From: Balaenoptera acutorostrata
Lineage: Eukaryota > Chordata > Mammalia > Artiodactyla > Balaenopteridae
Length of the DNA: 64,000 bases
NCBI RefSeq assembly: GCF_949987535.1
Contig: NC_080073.1
Location: 90,435,344 to 90,499,343 of the forward strand
Reading direction: 5' to 3'
Shown here: positions 21,879 through 33,925 of the stretch, piece after piece
How the letters are laid out: each line of letters starts with the position of its first letter
Position numbering within the stretch: the stretch's first letter is position 1
The notes under the pieces: generated by a model
What the model was told of the DNA's origin: nothing
The model's input: the letters and a program-made list of their open reading frames with translations, nothing else
Database searches by the model: none
Translations under genes and position numbers: made by a program

Positions 21879-24284
21879 AGGCTTCAAACAACTCTGGACT
21901 GTGCCATCCTTGCAGAGGTTCAGAGGAAGAATGCCAAGGACAGTTGCCTGGGTTCTGAAGCATCCCAGAGCCATCTGGAAAGTGGGGAGGGGGCAGTGAG
22001 ACAGCCCTGGTGATAAGTGGGAAAAGGACTTCCGATCAATCAGGAAAGAAAAAAGCCAAAGGACCACAGCCCTCGGGACACAGTCACATCATAAGACTGA
22101 GAGGTCCTGATTTCCCAAGAGGCTGGGTTTCGTCGAGTCAGGAGGGGTTAGATGAGCAGGAATGTGGACTGGAGACAGGCAGCAGGAAGGCCAGAGGGGG
22201 AAGAAGCCTGTGCCCCTGCTGTATTCTATTCACCCCATTCCAATGGTCACATTAATATTTTTTGCCACTCCATACACATTCAAAATAAAGAGTCCATGTG
22301 GGGCTGGGTCAGGGTGGGTAAGCGAGGGAGGACGAAAAGAAGAGCATCCTGAGTTTGTTCCTTGCTCCACCTCCTCTATGGGTCCTAAACTCGTGGATAT
22401 AATATTATTCACCAACTTAGAGTGTATGTAGCTCAAATCTAACTCAGCAACTTAAAAAAAAATCATCTAATGAATTAGCGAGACAATTGACTCAGATAGA
22501 CGTGGGTGGCAAAAGGAAAATTGAAGCCCTTGTATCCTAGAAGAGATAGAATGCCCCCTGAATCAATCTTCTGGAAAGGTTATTTCCAAATCAATACAAT
22601 GGTAAGACTGTATTGTGGGAGTGTTAACCTGTTTCTGTCACTTTCCCTGTTTCTGTCACTTTCCCTTTTTAGTTTCTCTCTCTGCCATTTACATTCTTCT
22701 CAGACATGAACCATGACCTCTCTATTCTATGTAGTTGTCCTCAGCTTCCAGGGTGATGGTCAGCATTCACCCAATGGGAGTTCAGTGTTTGTCTCTGGCT
22801 GAATGGTAAGAATGAGAAACAAAAAACGCAAGCGTTATACCAACTCCTAACTCCAGCGCATTTCCAAATGCCCTGGAGCAAATTCAACGTGCTCGTTTAG
22901 CCTCAAATGCTGAGTCACTGGTAGATGATGAACACATATCCCAGCCAAGGTTAGAAATACCATGACAGGACTGATAAGAGTGCATAGGGGTGTATTTCTC
23001 CAAGATGTTCTGCTGAGAACCAATCAGCATTAGCCTTTTAGAGATACATAAATGATAGTGCGCATGGGGATAGAACGAATATGGGCCCAAACTTGCACTC
23101 AGATTCTGGAAGTGTTTTTTTTTTTATTTTTTTTTTTAGCAAATCTGAAGTTGTTTGGGAGTACAGAAATACTTGCACGATAAACTTAAATTAACACATG
23201 GGCTGTAGGCTGAGGACCTGAAGACTTCCAGAATCCAAGGGGCCTCCAGGCCAGCCAACTATTATGTCCAGTCAAAATGGCCAATCTACATCCAAAATTT
23301 CCATCCTGTAGTGTAGGTCTGCAATATAGGTCAAAAATTCAAGAACATGAAATTATATGTTTCAAGATTTATCTTAAAGGAAAATTAAGGCGCCTTCAAC
23401 CAGTTCAGTCTTCACTCACATACAATGTCAATGTTTCTTCTAAGAGCCCCATACTCTGTGGTTCACAGGTGACTAAGCAATGATAATAAAGCATTTAAAA
23501 AATTTTTTAAGATAGATGCTTTAAAGAAAAACCTGTCAGCCAATGGAGAGAAGAGGGTCACAGAATGATTTCTTCCCCAGTCTTTTTCCACTACGATAAA
23601 GAGCATATTGGGCTTCTCCAAATGTGGGCTACATAAATCCTCCACGTGGTTTGTCAGTTGGTCTCTTGTGAGATTCAAGATTATAATGAGACAGATCCAT
23701 GCTTGTTTCTGGCCTGACTTAATAACTTACTAATTGTAATTGACTGAACACCAGGTGTCAACTCACACATGTCAAGACTCATTTCTATCACCATCTTGGA
23801 TCTATTATCTTCTATAGAGAAGCATGCCGGGAAATGTCCAATGGGTCACCCAAACATGGCAGACCTGAGGTCGATATCACGATCCAGAAGATGAAGCCAG
23901 ATGGTCCTGGGGCCAGGGCACAGGAGCAGGGAGCTGAGGTCAAGCAGGCACTGCAGGACGAGTGAATGAGGTCACTGAGCCCGGGCCACTGTGACTGAAC
24001 GCACTTAGTGATGAGTGAGTAAGCACAGAGCCTCTGAAGAGCCAGACTCGGGGCACCATGTTAGGGGGTTTTAAAACAGAGCTGACTCACACTAGATAGG
24101 CCCACTGCCCAAACCTTCTGAATGCCCTCATTTCTGGATGTCTCTGGTCTCTCTAATCCAGTGCTCTTTCCAAGGACCCAACTATCTTTATGTGCAGATT
24201 ATTAGGATGCAATGTCTCTTTCCATTGCCTTCCAGCAACAAATATGAGACTGTGTCATTTAGAAGCTTCTACAAAACTAGACCC
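21879..24284. other. Unassigned sequence, no gene seen
   Basis: No exon or confident repeat. A small tandem duplication of cctgtttctgtcactttc occurs at 22628-22668, and a T-rich tract lies at 23117-23139. Frames up to 90 codons are unsupported. Confidence 0.45.
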
Positions 24285-24405
24285 AAGAGATATATATTGA
24301 GTAGAGTACTATGCACCAGGCACTATTCAAAGAACTAGAGAGAGGATGGCATATAAGAGAGGGTTCTCGCCCTCAAGAAGCTTGCCCTGAGGGGCAACAG
24401 AGACC
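24285..24405 (+). repeat. Ancient mammalian interspersed repeat, family uncertain
   Basis: The order attgagtagagtactatgca, ccaggcactattcaaagaac, ctcaagaagcttgccctgag matches a very widespread old mammalian repeat motif (a caggcactgttc then ggagcttacattct type core). The same pattern is at 39660. Confidence 0.5.
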
Positions 24406-25994
24406 CTGTGTGGAGATACGTTTTCATACATTCTCCACAGCGTGAAGTTTTTCCTTGGCTTCCTTCTCTCAAACTCTGTCCATGACAGGAAGCCTAGTTA
24501 TGAGTTGAGGTATCTCTTCTCCACCCCCCACCCTTCCCACAGCTCACATGGAAGGGCAATGAGCCCAGCCAACAAGCTCTGCCTCAAGTCTCTGCAAGAT
24601 GGAAGAGGCTGTGAGCAGAATCTGTCCCCAGCCCTGTGCGTTTGCTGGGACAGATTTCTTCTCTCAAAACTGTATTTATTACTGGGGCGTGAAACACAAA
24701 TCTGCAGATGCCTTTTCCACTTGCTTGCTGTTGAGAGCTTGCTCAATAATTTAGCGCTCTCCCCCTTAAGGACATTTGGTTTCTGCTGGCTGCTGCATAA
24801 GACATAAGACGATTGCGGGATGGGTTCCGAGGTATCCAGATCCCTGCCCCCTCTCTCTGGCCTCCCTTTCAGTTGGCTCTTGCAAGCACTGGTTTGCAGC
24901 TGCAGAAGCAGCAGCTCTTTAACTCTTAGGCGGCCACCACCATTACTGCTCTTTCACAGATACAGTACTGTTCCGTCTCCCCGTTACATTATCACAGCAA
25001 ATTGATGATTACTTAAAAAAAAAAAAAAAAAAAAAAGCTGTCACAATAGGAGACCAAACACTGGCAACAGATAAAACAAAAGAAGGCACCAAGCTCTTTA
25101 ATTAAGGTTCACGAAGGCATGTGAATCCTAGCTTTTAGTTAGCCTGCTGTGCCTCTGCCTGATTAGCTACAATGCAGCTGCTCGGTTTCCTGGTATCCAT
25201 CTGTACTGCTAAGGAGAAATGTATTTGGGTTGCCCTGATACTCAACAAGATGGTTTAAAGGCATCAGCTGTAGACAGACTAATGGTTATGCGTGTTGACA
25301 GAGTGTTTCCTGCACTCCTTTCTGTGTTGACATGCAAGATCACACCACCTTACACGTACCTGAAAGTAACCCATAGAATTAACCAGCACAGACAGCCTAA
25401 ATGAAGTGCCTACTGCCAGGAAACCCTAAGAGTTTTAGGATGACTCATTTCTCTGCTGTAGCGTTTAAAGCTGGAAGTATACCTCAATCACACCCTTTTC
25501 AGAAACTCCACCTACCTGTTCTGTCATGGCTCCTGCCATAGAATTTCTCCTTGAACAAATGAGAAGGACCATGAGAATTGGGATCTTTCTGCATGTTACA
25601 ATGGAAGGGACTTTTCAACTCAATGTGTCCTGAAGGTGTGTCTGTGTTATACAAGGATTCTTTCTCACCAAGAAAAGGTCAGCCAAGACCTAAGTGGCCA
25701 CTAGTCAGAGCTGTCTGGGCAGAACATGCTGTGCAACTGAAGTGATGTTGGCCCTGTGTGATTTTTGTTTCCCCAGTGACTTTATTTCCCTCATTTATAA
25801 AAATGTGTTAGCACTATGTAGATCCTAAAATTCTTTACTCATATGCCATTCTGTGATTCAATGCCATCAACTCAACGTTCATAGAACTTGAAACAGCTGA
25901 GCTGACCCCTGTACACAGACTCAGACATCTGAGATTTAAAAATATCTTCCTAAAACTGGTAAAAGCCAAACAAAGTCTGGAGTTTCATTAATAG
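24406..25994. other. Unassigned sequence with poly(A) tract
   Basis: No gene is recognised. A pure A22 run lies at 25015-25036 with no SINE body beside it. Frames of 121 codons at 24442 and 82 codons on the opposite strand look like chance. Confidence 0.45.
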
Positions 25995-26150
25995 CAGTGT
26001 ATCAGTGGTCGCTTAGGTTTGACAAATGTACTGTAATAATGTAAGATGTTAACAGTAGAGGGAACTCGGTGAGGGGTGTATGGGAACTCTGTGTTATCTT
26101 TGCAACTTTTCTGCAAATCTAGAATTATTCCAAAATGAAGCATTTATTTT
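25995..26150 (+). mobile_element. Ancient L1 3'UTR fragment
   Basis: The run caaatgtactgtaataatgt, aagatgttaacagtagaggg, ctctgtgttatctttgcaac and ttattccaaaatgaagc follows the well-known 3' end of L1M-type elements. About 150 bp, 5'-truncated, non-coding. Confidence 0.65.
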
Positions 26151-28171
26151 TCAAAATTTTAATATATACTTTCCTCACTTGGGTGTAAATGAAAGGAACA
26201 TTGAGTTTAAACGGGGGTATTATGATGTAACATCTTGTCAGCCCTTTCATTTCAGAAAAGACAGGTAAGGGACATGGGTTAAAATTTTGCTACTGCTATG
26301 AATGTAATGCCCATGCCATCAGATCACTGTCACTTCTTGAACACTTGTACTCCCTCCATTGACGTAGGAAGGGTCTCAGCTTCTGAAGAATTTCACATTC
26401 TTGGAATGTGATTGCATGCCTTGAACTATGATGAGAGTAATTGGTATAAAATACTAGAGGTAAGAAAAACTATAGGAGGGATTTCCCTTAGAAAGTGACC
26501 AAACCAGGGAACCTTAAGTGAAAAGTTTTATAAATCTTGAAAGCTTATTGGTAAGCATGGACAAAGCATTGTTTAGTTATTGTATACTAGATTTCCTACT
26601 ACTTGTTCACACTAGCATGTCAATTAGGGTTAAATTCGGTGCAATTATCATTAGTCTACCCAGTTCTTTTCTTCCCCATTTAAACACCTTATTGAACTCA
26701 TAGTGGTAGCTCCAAAAGGGACTTAGGAATAGCCTGACCCATTCTCTTCCTGAGGCCCAGAGGTAGGTTTCAAATGAAACAAGGACACACAGGTGGAAAT
26801 ACTTTGAATAAACTGCTGCAAAATTATAAGGTATAATTACTATGCTATCATGACCAGCCACTTGGCCAAGATCACCCAGCTGCATAGACCCTGGAAGATT
26901 CTAAACTCCAAAGATCCTGGCATGGATCTTTGTAATTTAATTATGGACAGTACTGAATCCCACATGAGGAAGTGTTTAATAAATAATCAACCGATTGCAA
27001 TGTGAACTCTTTAATCCCAAGCCAGTAGAGAGGCTCGCTTTCCTCTTCACAAAGAGCAAAGCCTGAAGAGAGAGCATTTCTTTACCAATTTGAAAAGGGA
27101 GCAGAGAAAAGCCTGCATTTATTCCTGGAGGAGAATACTGTAACTGTTATAAGCTGCTGTGTTACATCAATTTAAAAGTAATTTTTCTGAATTAAGAGAA
27201 AATTGAGTGGGGAAAATGCTTCCTTTTGGAAATTTAATTCCCAACTAGTTATATGCTGATATTCTTCGCAAGTACACAAGCCGTAAGCTGCTTCGTGTGC
27301 CAACATCACCCAGGACAGGAAGAGAGTCATTCTTTAGACAGCCATTTTCCTCCCAGCCTTACTTACCCTCGTCCCCGTGATCTCGCCAAAACCCAAGCCA
27401 ACTCCTTTAAAAACAGAGCGGCATAAAATAATCAAGTTCCATGACAAATATCAACAAAATCCACGGCAATGAAAGGGAATGAAGGAGAACATTTCATTTC
27501 ATATTTAAAATGTTAAATTGGGTACTTATAATTCCCCCTTATTTAGCTTTTTTAATCAAAAAATTCAAGCTTTATTCAACACTTGCATATTTATCCTCTA
27601 TAATGTGCACTGATTGCATTAAAGGCGGAGAAAAAGCACGTAAGTGTGGCACAAATATAGTTACTCATCAAGTGCACCATCTATGTGTGCATAGATAAAT
27701 ATTTCCAAACAAATTAACATACACCCCAGCACAGGTGTCCTGGCCTCACAGCTCCCTCCAGCTATTTCAATCCTAGTTTTCCTTCCATAAAGCTTCAAGA
27801 GCCAGAGCATCAGTTTAAAATTTTTCTAATTTGATGATTTGTAGGATTGGTGGGTCCTTTTGCCAAAGTCACTGATTAGTGACCAACTCTTCTAATGAGC
27901 AATAGTCAGGGAAGAAAACACTCAAGTGCACTTTTTATTAAAAACCAAAACTACGGCTTCCATGATTCAACAAAGACCTCCAATGGGTAGTTTGTTGCCG
28001 TTAGTCATAGGAAGGGGCAGTTCCCACGTCTGAAAAGAGAATAGCCTGGCCCAGGCATAGCAGGCACTGTTAATGGTCCACCAATAGCCGGTCCCCACTG
28101 ACTTCATGCCTACAGAATCATGACTGTTTACAGCTCCAGTGTGGCCGGCTCTTAGAAGCAGGTTATGTTTT
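26151..28171. other. Unassigned sequence, no gene seen
   Basis: No exon or confident repeat. This is one of the longest repeat-poor stretches, so it could hold single-copy or conserved non-coding DNA. That cannot be judged from one sequence. Confidence 0.45.
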
Positions 28172-28179
28172 GTCTAAGC

Positions 28180-28399
28180 CACAGGCTGGCAAACTACCCC
28201 TGGGCCAAATCCAGGCCATCACCTGTTTTTGTACATAAAATTTTATTGGAACAAAGACCCACCCACTCATTTACTTATTGTCTATGGCTGCTTTCACACT
28301 CCAAGGACAGATTTGAGCAGCTGCAACGACAGCATATGGCCTGCAGAGCCTCAAATATTTACTACCTGGACCTTCACAGAAAACATTTGCCAAGCCCTG
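28180..28399 (+). mobile_element. hAT-Charlie MITE (MER58-like) with 8-bp TSD
   Basis: A 220-bp non-autonomous element. It begins cacaggctggcaaac, carries aaattttattggaacaaaga and tattgtctatggctgctttc, and ends with the inverted counterpart gtttgcc-like tail tttgccaagccctg. The 8-bp flanks are gtctaagc (28172-28179) and gtccaagc (28400-28407), a 7/8 match, which is the duplication length of hAT transposons. No transposase remains. The MER58 name is from memory of the consensus. Confidence 0.82.
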
Positions 28400-28676
28400 G
28401 TCCAAGCCAACTCCAGGCAATTTCCCAGCCTCCCTTGCAGCTAGGAAGATGTTGGATTATATATCGTAGGTGAGGAAGAAGATGTGACCAAGAGCTACCT
28501 TTGGATACAGAATAGATGATAGACACATTCACTGAAGTAAGGACCATGGAAGAGCATTAGATTTGGGGAGTTCAGTGCAGGGAGGAAGACGTAAGTTCAG
28601 GACATCTGAATATATGATTTGAGGTGCTTTGGGGAAGTCAAGTAAATACTTCAACATACAAGTAGAGGGACTTCCC

Positions 28677-28810
28677 TGGCGGTCCAGTGGTTAAGACTGC
28701 GCTTCCAGTGCAGGGGGTGCAGGTTCAATCCCTGGTCAGGGGACTAAGATCCCACATGCTGCACAGCACAGCCAAAACATAAATAAATAAATAAATATAT
28801 TTTTTAAAAA
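28677..28810 (+). mobile_element. CHR-type tRNA-Glu SINE (short form)
   Basis: The tRNA-like head gggacttccctggcggtcca with A box and B box (ggttcaatccc) goes directly to cacagcacagccaaaacata and an (aaat)n tail. The repeated-module body of the long form is absent. No convincing duplication is visible, so the insertion edges are approximate. Confidence 0.85.
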
Positions 28811-29319
28811 AAGTATAGAATTCAGAAAAGAGGTCTAACTGAAGACCTCTAAGGTCAATTGCTTCATTAACTTTAACTCAAATAGACCCTTCTTGGATCT
28901 TATCTCCCGCAAACCATTATTTCAAATTAAATCCTCTTGACCACTGCCTCCTTCTTAACTGAGTTCCTATGGCACTAGCCTTTCCTGGTTCTCTTCCCAC
29001 CTCTCTCACTGCTCCATCTTTTTTGCCTGTCCACATTTTCACTCCTTAAGTTGGGGAATTCCTTTAGGTCTTATCATCAAGCTTTTTGGCTTCCTTCATT
29101 TTTTTCTCTCCCTGCACATTCTCATTAGCCTCACAGCTTTCAAGCAAATGACTCCCAAATGGACACTGCTAGCCTAGACTTTTCTCTAGATCTTGACCCA
29201 CTGTTACCTGGTTGCATATCCCCAAATGGGTGCCATGTTGCCAACTCAAACTCTATGTACGTAAAATGTTTATTGATCTTACCCCCAGGAGAGAGAAGAC
29301 ACTGGTCATGGAGTTGGAA
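28811..29319. other. Unassigned, possible ancient LINE fragment
   Basis: A pyrimidine-rich stretch (about 28930-29190) has phrases like tggttctcttcccacctctc and aaatgactcccaaatggaca that recur in old mammalian repeats, but I cannot name the family. Confidence 0.3.
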
Positions 29320-29430
29320 CTACTTGTTTTGAGTCCTGGCTTTGAGTCTTACTGTGTGAATTTAGCGAATTTCCTAATTTCTCTGAGCCTCAGTTTCATC
29401 ACTTCCATGTGCCTCAAGAGAGGTACAAAG
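29320..29430 (+). mobile_element. MIR SINE fragment
   Basis: The MIR core pattern is present: gagtcctggctttgagtctt, actgtgtgaatttagcgaat and tctctgagcctcagtttcat. Ancient tRNA-derived mammalian SINE, non-coding. Confidence 0.7.
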
Positions 29431-31004
29431 TCCCATTTACGGTTATAGATGAGAAGAAACTGCTGATTTGGAATAACTGGTGAGGGGAACCTGGGAAGAC
29501 TGGGAGAAGAAGGTAGTATTTCAGCTTGAAAAGTGTGGGGAACTTTAGCAATCTACATGGCCTCCTTTCATGGGGCCTATGTGATTTAATTTGAGTATAT
29601 GCACGTGTGGAGCAGACTCTGACTTCTGGCCCCTTTTTGGGAAGAAGACAAAGATCTGAATACCTTTTTTGCTTTTGTCCTCCGCTCCCAGCTTCATTTC
29701 ATACTTGCTTAGTTTCAACCTGGTTCCAACCTCCTCTGCTCTGGTGTCCGTGGCCTGTGCTAATTGGTGTGTATCCAACTCATTTTATCCTCTGGCCCTT
29801 CCTGAAGCCTGGCGTCCAAGTTAGCTCACACGTGATCTTGGGTTTGCCGCTGCTTTTCTTAGGCTTAAACTTCTCTGATTTAAACAACCGCCACAAGCAA
29901 CAACTGTGAATGAGCTTTACAAAGAGGCAGACTCTTAGAGTGGCTTTATATCAAGTCAGTCAGAGAAAGGCAAAACAACAGGAACAACCTTCAGGTGCGT
30001 TCCCTCAGGTAGCAGCCAGCAGCTGCATCCTGGCCCTTTCTGGCTGTGGTGTATCTCCTGCTGGTCACTCTGAGATGCCAGACTGAAAATGTAATGGAAA
30101 TGAGCTTCTTTTGCCCCATTTCTGTTCCCTATACTACATTTTTAATTTAGTGTTTGCCGAGAGATCAGCTTCTAGCCTTCACATGTGTCCTGAGATGAAT
30201 CCTTTACCAAAGAACGCATTTTCTGACTTCATAATCACTCAAAGGCCAGATTCAGAATACTTTATTCATCTCCCTTTTAAGATCTTTTCCCAGGGGCTAT
30301 AATTTCAGAGATCTACAATGTGGTCTCTCTATTCCTACTCCTCAAGGACACGAGAAAGCAAACCTGACCTGAGAAAAGGAAAAAGAAACAATTTCCGAGC
30401 CAGCGTCGTTCCCAGAAACAGAAAGTAAAGATGAAATTCCTTGTCACTCTCTCTTGACTGTTGCTTTAGGACGGAGAGCTGCCCAGGAAGATGGAGTTAA
30501 CACAGAAGCCAAACTCCCGTGCGAGAGTCCAGGGGCAGAGTTGGTTCTTTGTAGTGATGACTAGATAGTTCTGCCAGTTAGTGTGAGGCCGCAGGCCTGG
30601 CATTTGAACGGGAAGCGAGGCCAGTCCTAAATGAAATCAAACTGTGAATAAAGGCGGATTCAAATAAAAATTGACAGCATAGTTCACAGAGCTCGTGCGC
30701 GGCTCGGCTGCCTGAAAGTCGCTGCCATCACACGCCTTGGACGAGAGACAGGAGAAATCGCCTCCATAGCGACTGGCTGAGGAGGCTGTGCGAAGCGAGT
30801 CTGTCTGCACTTTGTCGTGCCTGTGACACGGGGAAGGTAAGAGGGGCTGCTGAGAATGTTGACAGGCTGATAAGTTTCTTTGGAAACAGCCTGGAAAGGC
30901 TGCCAGGAATGCAGAAAACTGAATGTTCTGATTCGAAAGCTCTACCCCCCATGTTTCATAACTGCCGCAACATGATTTTAAAATAACTATTTCAGAAAGG
31001 ACAT
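29431..31004. other. Unassigned sequence, no gene seen
   Basis: No confident repeat or exon. A modest CpG-containing patch lies at 30690-30800. Frames at 29607 (100 codons) and 30111 (63 codons) have no supporting similarity. Confidence 0.45.
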
Positions 31005-31100
31005 TGGATTAGGACTCTGGAACTCGGGTCCTGCTAACTTGTTGTATAACCTTGACAAATTGCTTCACTTCTCCAGGCCCATGTGTTTAAAAGGGTATTT
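31005..31100 (+). mobile_element. MIR SINE fragment
   Basis: The MIR-type order is attaggactctggaactcggg, aacttgttgtataaccttga and aattgcttcacttctccagg. Diverged and short. Confidence 0.6.
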
Positions 31101-31328
31101 TCTGCCTAAAGGAAAGAGAATGGGGGCAGGCAGGGGGAGCGGGTAGGCAGGTTGGTAGGAGATTGGGGAAGGGGTGGCAGAGAGGAATGAGATTTGGTTC
31201 ATGGGCCCAGTCTGCGGAGGCCTAAGCCCTGGAGAACAGAGAGAGTTAGAACAGGACTAAGCCGACATTGCTCCAAAGAGGTTTTAGCTTATCGGCCACC
31301 ATTTCAGCTGAAACATTTTCACCAGCAG
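31101..31328. other. Unassigned, G-rich patch
   Basis: A purine-rich stretch at 31119-31200 (gggggcaggcagggggagcg-type) with no further identity. Confidence 0.4.
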
Positions 31329-31782
31329 TGGGTTGAATATTAACTTTCCAAAAGAGAAGTCCAAGTCCTAAGCACCAGAATCTGTGAATGTGGTCTTATT
31401 TGGAAGAAAAATCTTTGCAGATGTAATTAAGGGTCTCAAGATCAGATCATCCTGGATTTGGGTGGGCCCTACATCCGATGACTAGTGTTCTTATAAGAAG
31501 AAGACAGAGTGAGGGTGTGAGAGACTCAAACACACAGGGGAGAAGGCCACGTGAAGACAGAGGCGGAGATGGGATTCTGCAGCCCCAAGTCAAAGAACAC
31601 CTGGAGCCACAGGAAGCAGGAAGAGGCACGGAGGATGCACCACTGGAGACTACAGAGGGAGCATGGCCCTGCCAGCAACTTGATTTCAGACTCTTGGCCA
31701 CCAGGACTGGGAGAGACTAAGTTTTTGTTTTAACCACACGATTTGAGGTAATTTGTTACAGAAGCCCTAGGAAATGAGTACA
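31329..31782 (+). mobile_element. MaLR (MLT1-type) solo LTR
   Basis: A 454-bp LTR starting tgggttgaatattaactttc and ending agccctaggaaatgagtaca, with internal ttgcagatgtaattaagg, gttcttataagaagaagaca and caacttgatttcagactctt. It is close in layout to the LTR at 15957. Flanking five-base sequences do not match. The overlapping frames here (80 and 84 codons) are chance. Confidence 0.85.
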
Positions 31783-32220
31783 ACATCCTTGTGAATGGAA
31801 AAGTCAAGCATCCCTTTAAACAGACTTCCTTCCTCCCCTTGGGGTCTTGGAGATGACCGGATTCGAGCCCCAATTTAAACATGGGCAAGGGAGAAGAAAT
31901 ATGTCTCTCTAACCCTATTAAAGGCCATGCTGGTCCCAGAAAGGAGAGACCTCGCTGCTTTAGTTTAACTCTGAGATGAACAGCAAAGTGTCAGAGCTGT
32001 TTGAAGCTGTTTGAAGCTGTTTGGCGATGGTGCTGGGAAGAGGCAGCTTTTCCACAAGCCCTTCCTGTGAGAAAATGAGAGACGCTGACCGGACAGGAAA
32101 GGCTGATGAGGAGTTACTGGCATCATGTCATTTTTTTCCCTAATGATTGCTTTTGATGTGGATCATTTTTAAAGTCTTTACTGAATTTGTTACAATATTT
32201 CTTCTGTTTCATGTTTTGGT
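31783..32220. other. Unassigned sequence
   Basis: No gene or named repeat. The 12-mer gctgtttgaagc occurs in a small tandem repeat at 31998-32022. Confidence 0.45.
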
Positions 32221-32328
32221 TTTTTGGCCACAAGGCATGTGGGATCTTAGCTCCCTGACCAGGGATCGAACCTACACCCCCTGCATTGGAAGGCGAAGTC
32301 TTCACCACTGGACCACCAGGGAAGTCCC
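32221..32328 (-). mobile_element. CHR-type tRNA-Glu SINE (short form), antisense
   Basis: Read on the minus strand it starts gggacttccctggtggtcca with the SINE A box and a B box (ggttcgatccc), then passes to cacatgccttgtggccaaaa. It is the short form with an abbreviated body and a poor A tail. The 78-codon minus frame and 67-codon plus frame over it are chance readings. Confidence 0.87.
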
Positions 32329-33069
32329 ATCGGGTCGTTTTTTGGTGTGAGCTCTTCATCGTTTGAGAGCGTGGTTCTCAGCCAGCAGAGGCCCACATGC
32401 ACTCTGTGCTATATGCTTATGACTCCCGCTCCGTGACCAACTGTAAGGATGCTGTAGGCCTCCTTATATGCCAATCATACTACCCATCCTCCACATGGCT
32501 ATGAGATTCATTCTCAAGTCCCATTCATGCCTTGATTCATTCATGCAACAAATATTTTCTTAACCCCAATGGCTGACTCTGCCTGATTGGTGCTAACCAC
32601 CCCACATTCTCACCCAATTGCCCTTGTGATCCATGATATGATTTACAAAAAAAAAAAAGGCAGGCATGTGGCAGTAAGTAGGGGAATGGGTGTGGCCCTA
32701 GTATAACTTGAAGTTAACTGGTTGACCAGCCACCCAAGGTGAGAGGGAGAGAGAGAGTCTGCAGTGCAAAGTCACAGTAAAGATGCTTTCATTTATCAAG
32801 AGAGCTGAGATGATTACTGATTTTCAACAGGCATTCATTACTGAATTCACTACCTCTGGGCATCAGGGCCAAGAGAACTTCTGCAAAAACCCTCATTTGG
32901 GTGAAACAATTTTTTAAAAAGTCCTTGGGAGAGAATATGGAGAGGAATCAAATGTGCTTCACAATTGAAGTGAACTTAAGTGGTTTAAGAAAAAGGAATT
33001 ATGGAGATACTCTAAGAGGCATTTTCCTTCACTATAGTAAAAAAGTTACTACAATCTTAACTGCACATT
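32329..33069. other. Unassigned sequence
   Basis: No gene recognised. An A12 run lies at 32647-32658. Short frames are unsupported. Confidence 0.45.
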
Positions 33070-33925
33070 TCAGTTTTAATGAGTTATATGTTTTGTTTTG
33101 TTTTACTTTTAATTGTAGCAAAAGACACATGGCATAAAATTTTTACAATCTTAATCATTTTTAAGTGTATAGTTCAGTAGTGTTAAGTATATTGACATTG
33201 TCATGCAACAAAGCTCCAAACCTTTTTCACCTTGCAAAACTGAAACCCTGTACCCACGAAACAACTCCCCAATCTCCCCTCCTCCCTGCCCCTGGAAACC
33301 ATCTTTCTACTTTCCATCTCTATGAATTTGACTACTCTGAGTACTCATATAAGAGGAATTATAGGCTTCCCTGGTGGCCCAGTGGTTAAGAATCTGCCTG
33401 CCAATGCAGGGGACACGGGTTCGAGCCCTGGCCCGGGAAGATCCCACATGCCGTGGAGCAACTAAGCCCGTGTGCCACAACGACTGAGCCTGCGCTCTAG
33501 AGCCCACAAGCCACAACTACTGAAGCCGATGCGCCTAGAGCCCATGCTCCGCAACAAGAGAAGCCACTGCAGTAAGAAGCCCGCGCACCGCAATGAAGAG
33601 TAGCCCCCGCTCGACACAACTAGAGAAAGCCCGCGTGCAGCAACGAAGACCCAACACAGCTAAAAATAAATTAGTAAAAAAAAAAAAAAAAAAAGGAATT
33701 ATATAACATCTGTCCTTTTGTGATTGGCTTAGCATAATGTCCTTAAGGACAAACTGCTTAATGTCACTTAGCATGGTGTCCTCAAAGTTCGTCCATGTAG
33801 TAGCATGTGTCAGAATTTCCTTCCTTTTTAAGGCTGAATTATATTTCATTGTACGTATAGACCACATTTTGTTTACCCATTTATTTGTCAATGGATAATT
33901 GGGCTGCTTCCACCTTTGGGTGTAC
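33070..33925 (-). mobile_element. Old L1 3'-end fragment, minus strand, split by a SINE
   Basis: In plus orientation this reads as the reverse of an L1 3' end: ttttaagtgtatagttcagt, tgcaaaactgaaaccctgta, catctctatgaatttgacta, then, beyond the SINE, tagcatgtgtcagaatttcc and ttgggctgcttccacctttg. The L1 3' end is thus at the left. The CHR SINE at 33364-33693 plus its duplication accounts for 340 bp of the span. The right edge runs into a plus-strand L1 at about 33926, so the two L1 pieces are head to head. Confidence 0.8.
33364..33693 (+). mobile_element. CHR-type tRNA-Glu SINE (long form) with TSD
   Basis: The least diverged SINE in the window by eye: head ggcttccctggtggcccagt, B box ggttcgagccc, full body with aacaagagaagccactgcag and gcaacgaagacccaacacag, and an A19 tail. 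The 10-bp duplication aggaattata is at 33354-33363 and 33694-33703. It lies inside an L1 fragment and is therefore younger than it. Confidence 0.95.

Noticed and set aside
25015..25036. Poly(A) run as the end of a processed pseudogene
   Set aside because: No gene-like sequence or flanking duplication is recognisable upstream; it may be a bare microsatellite.
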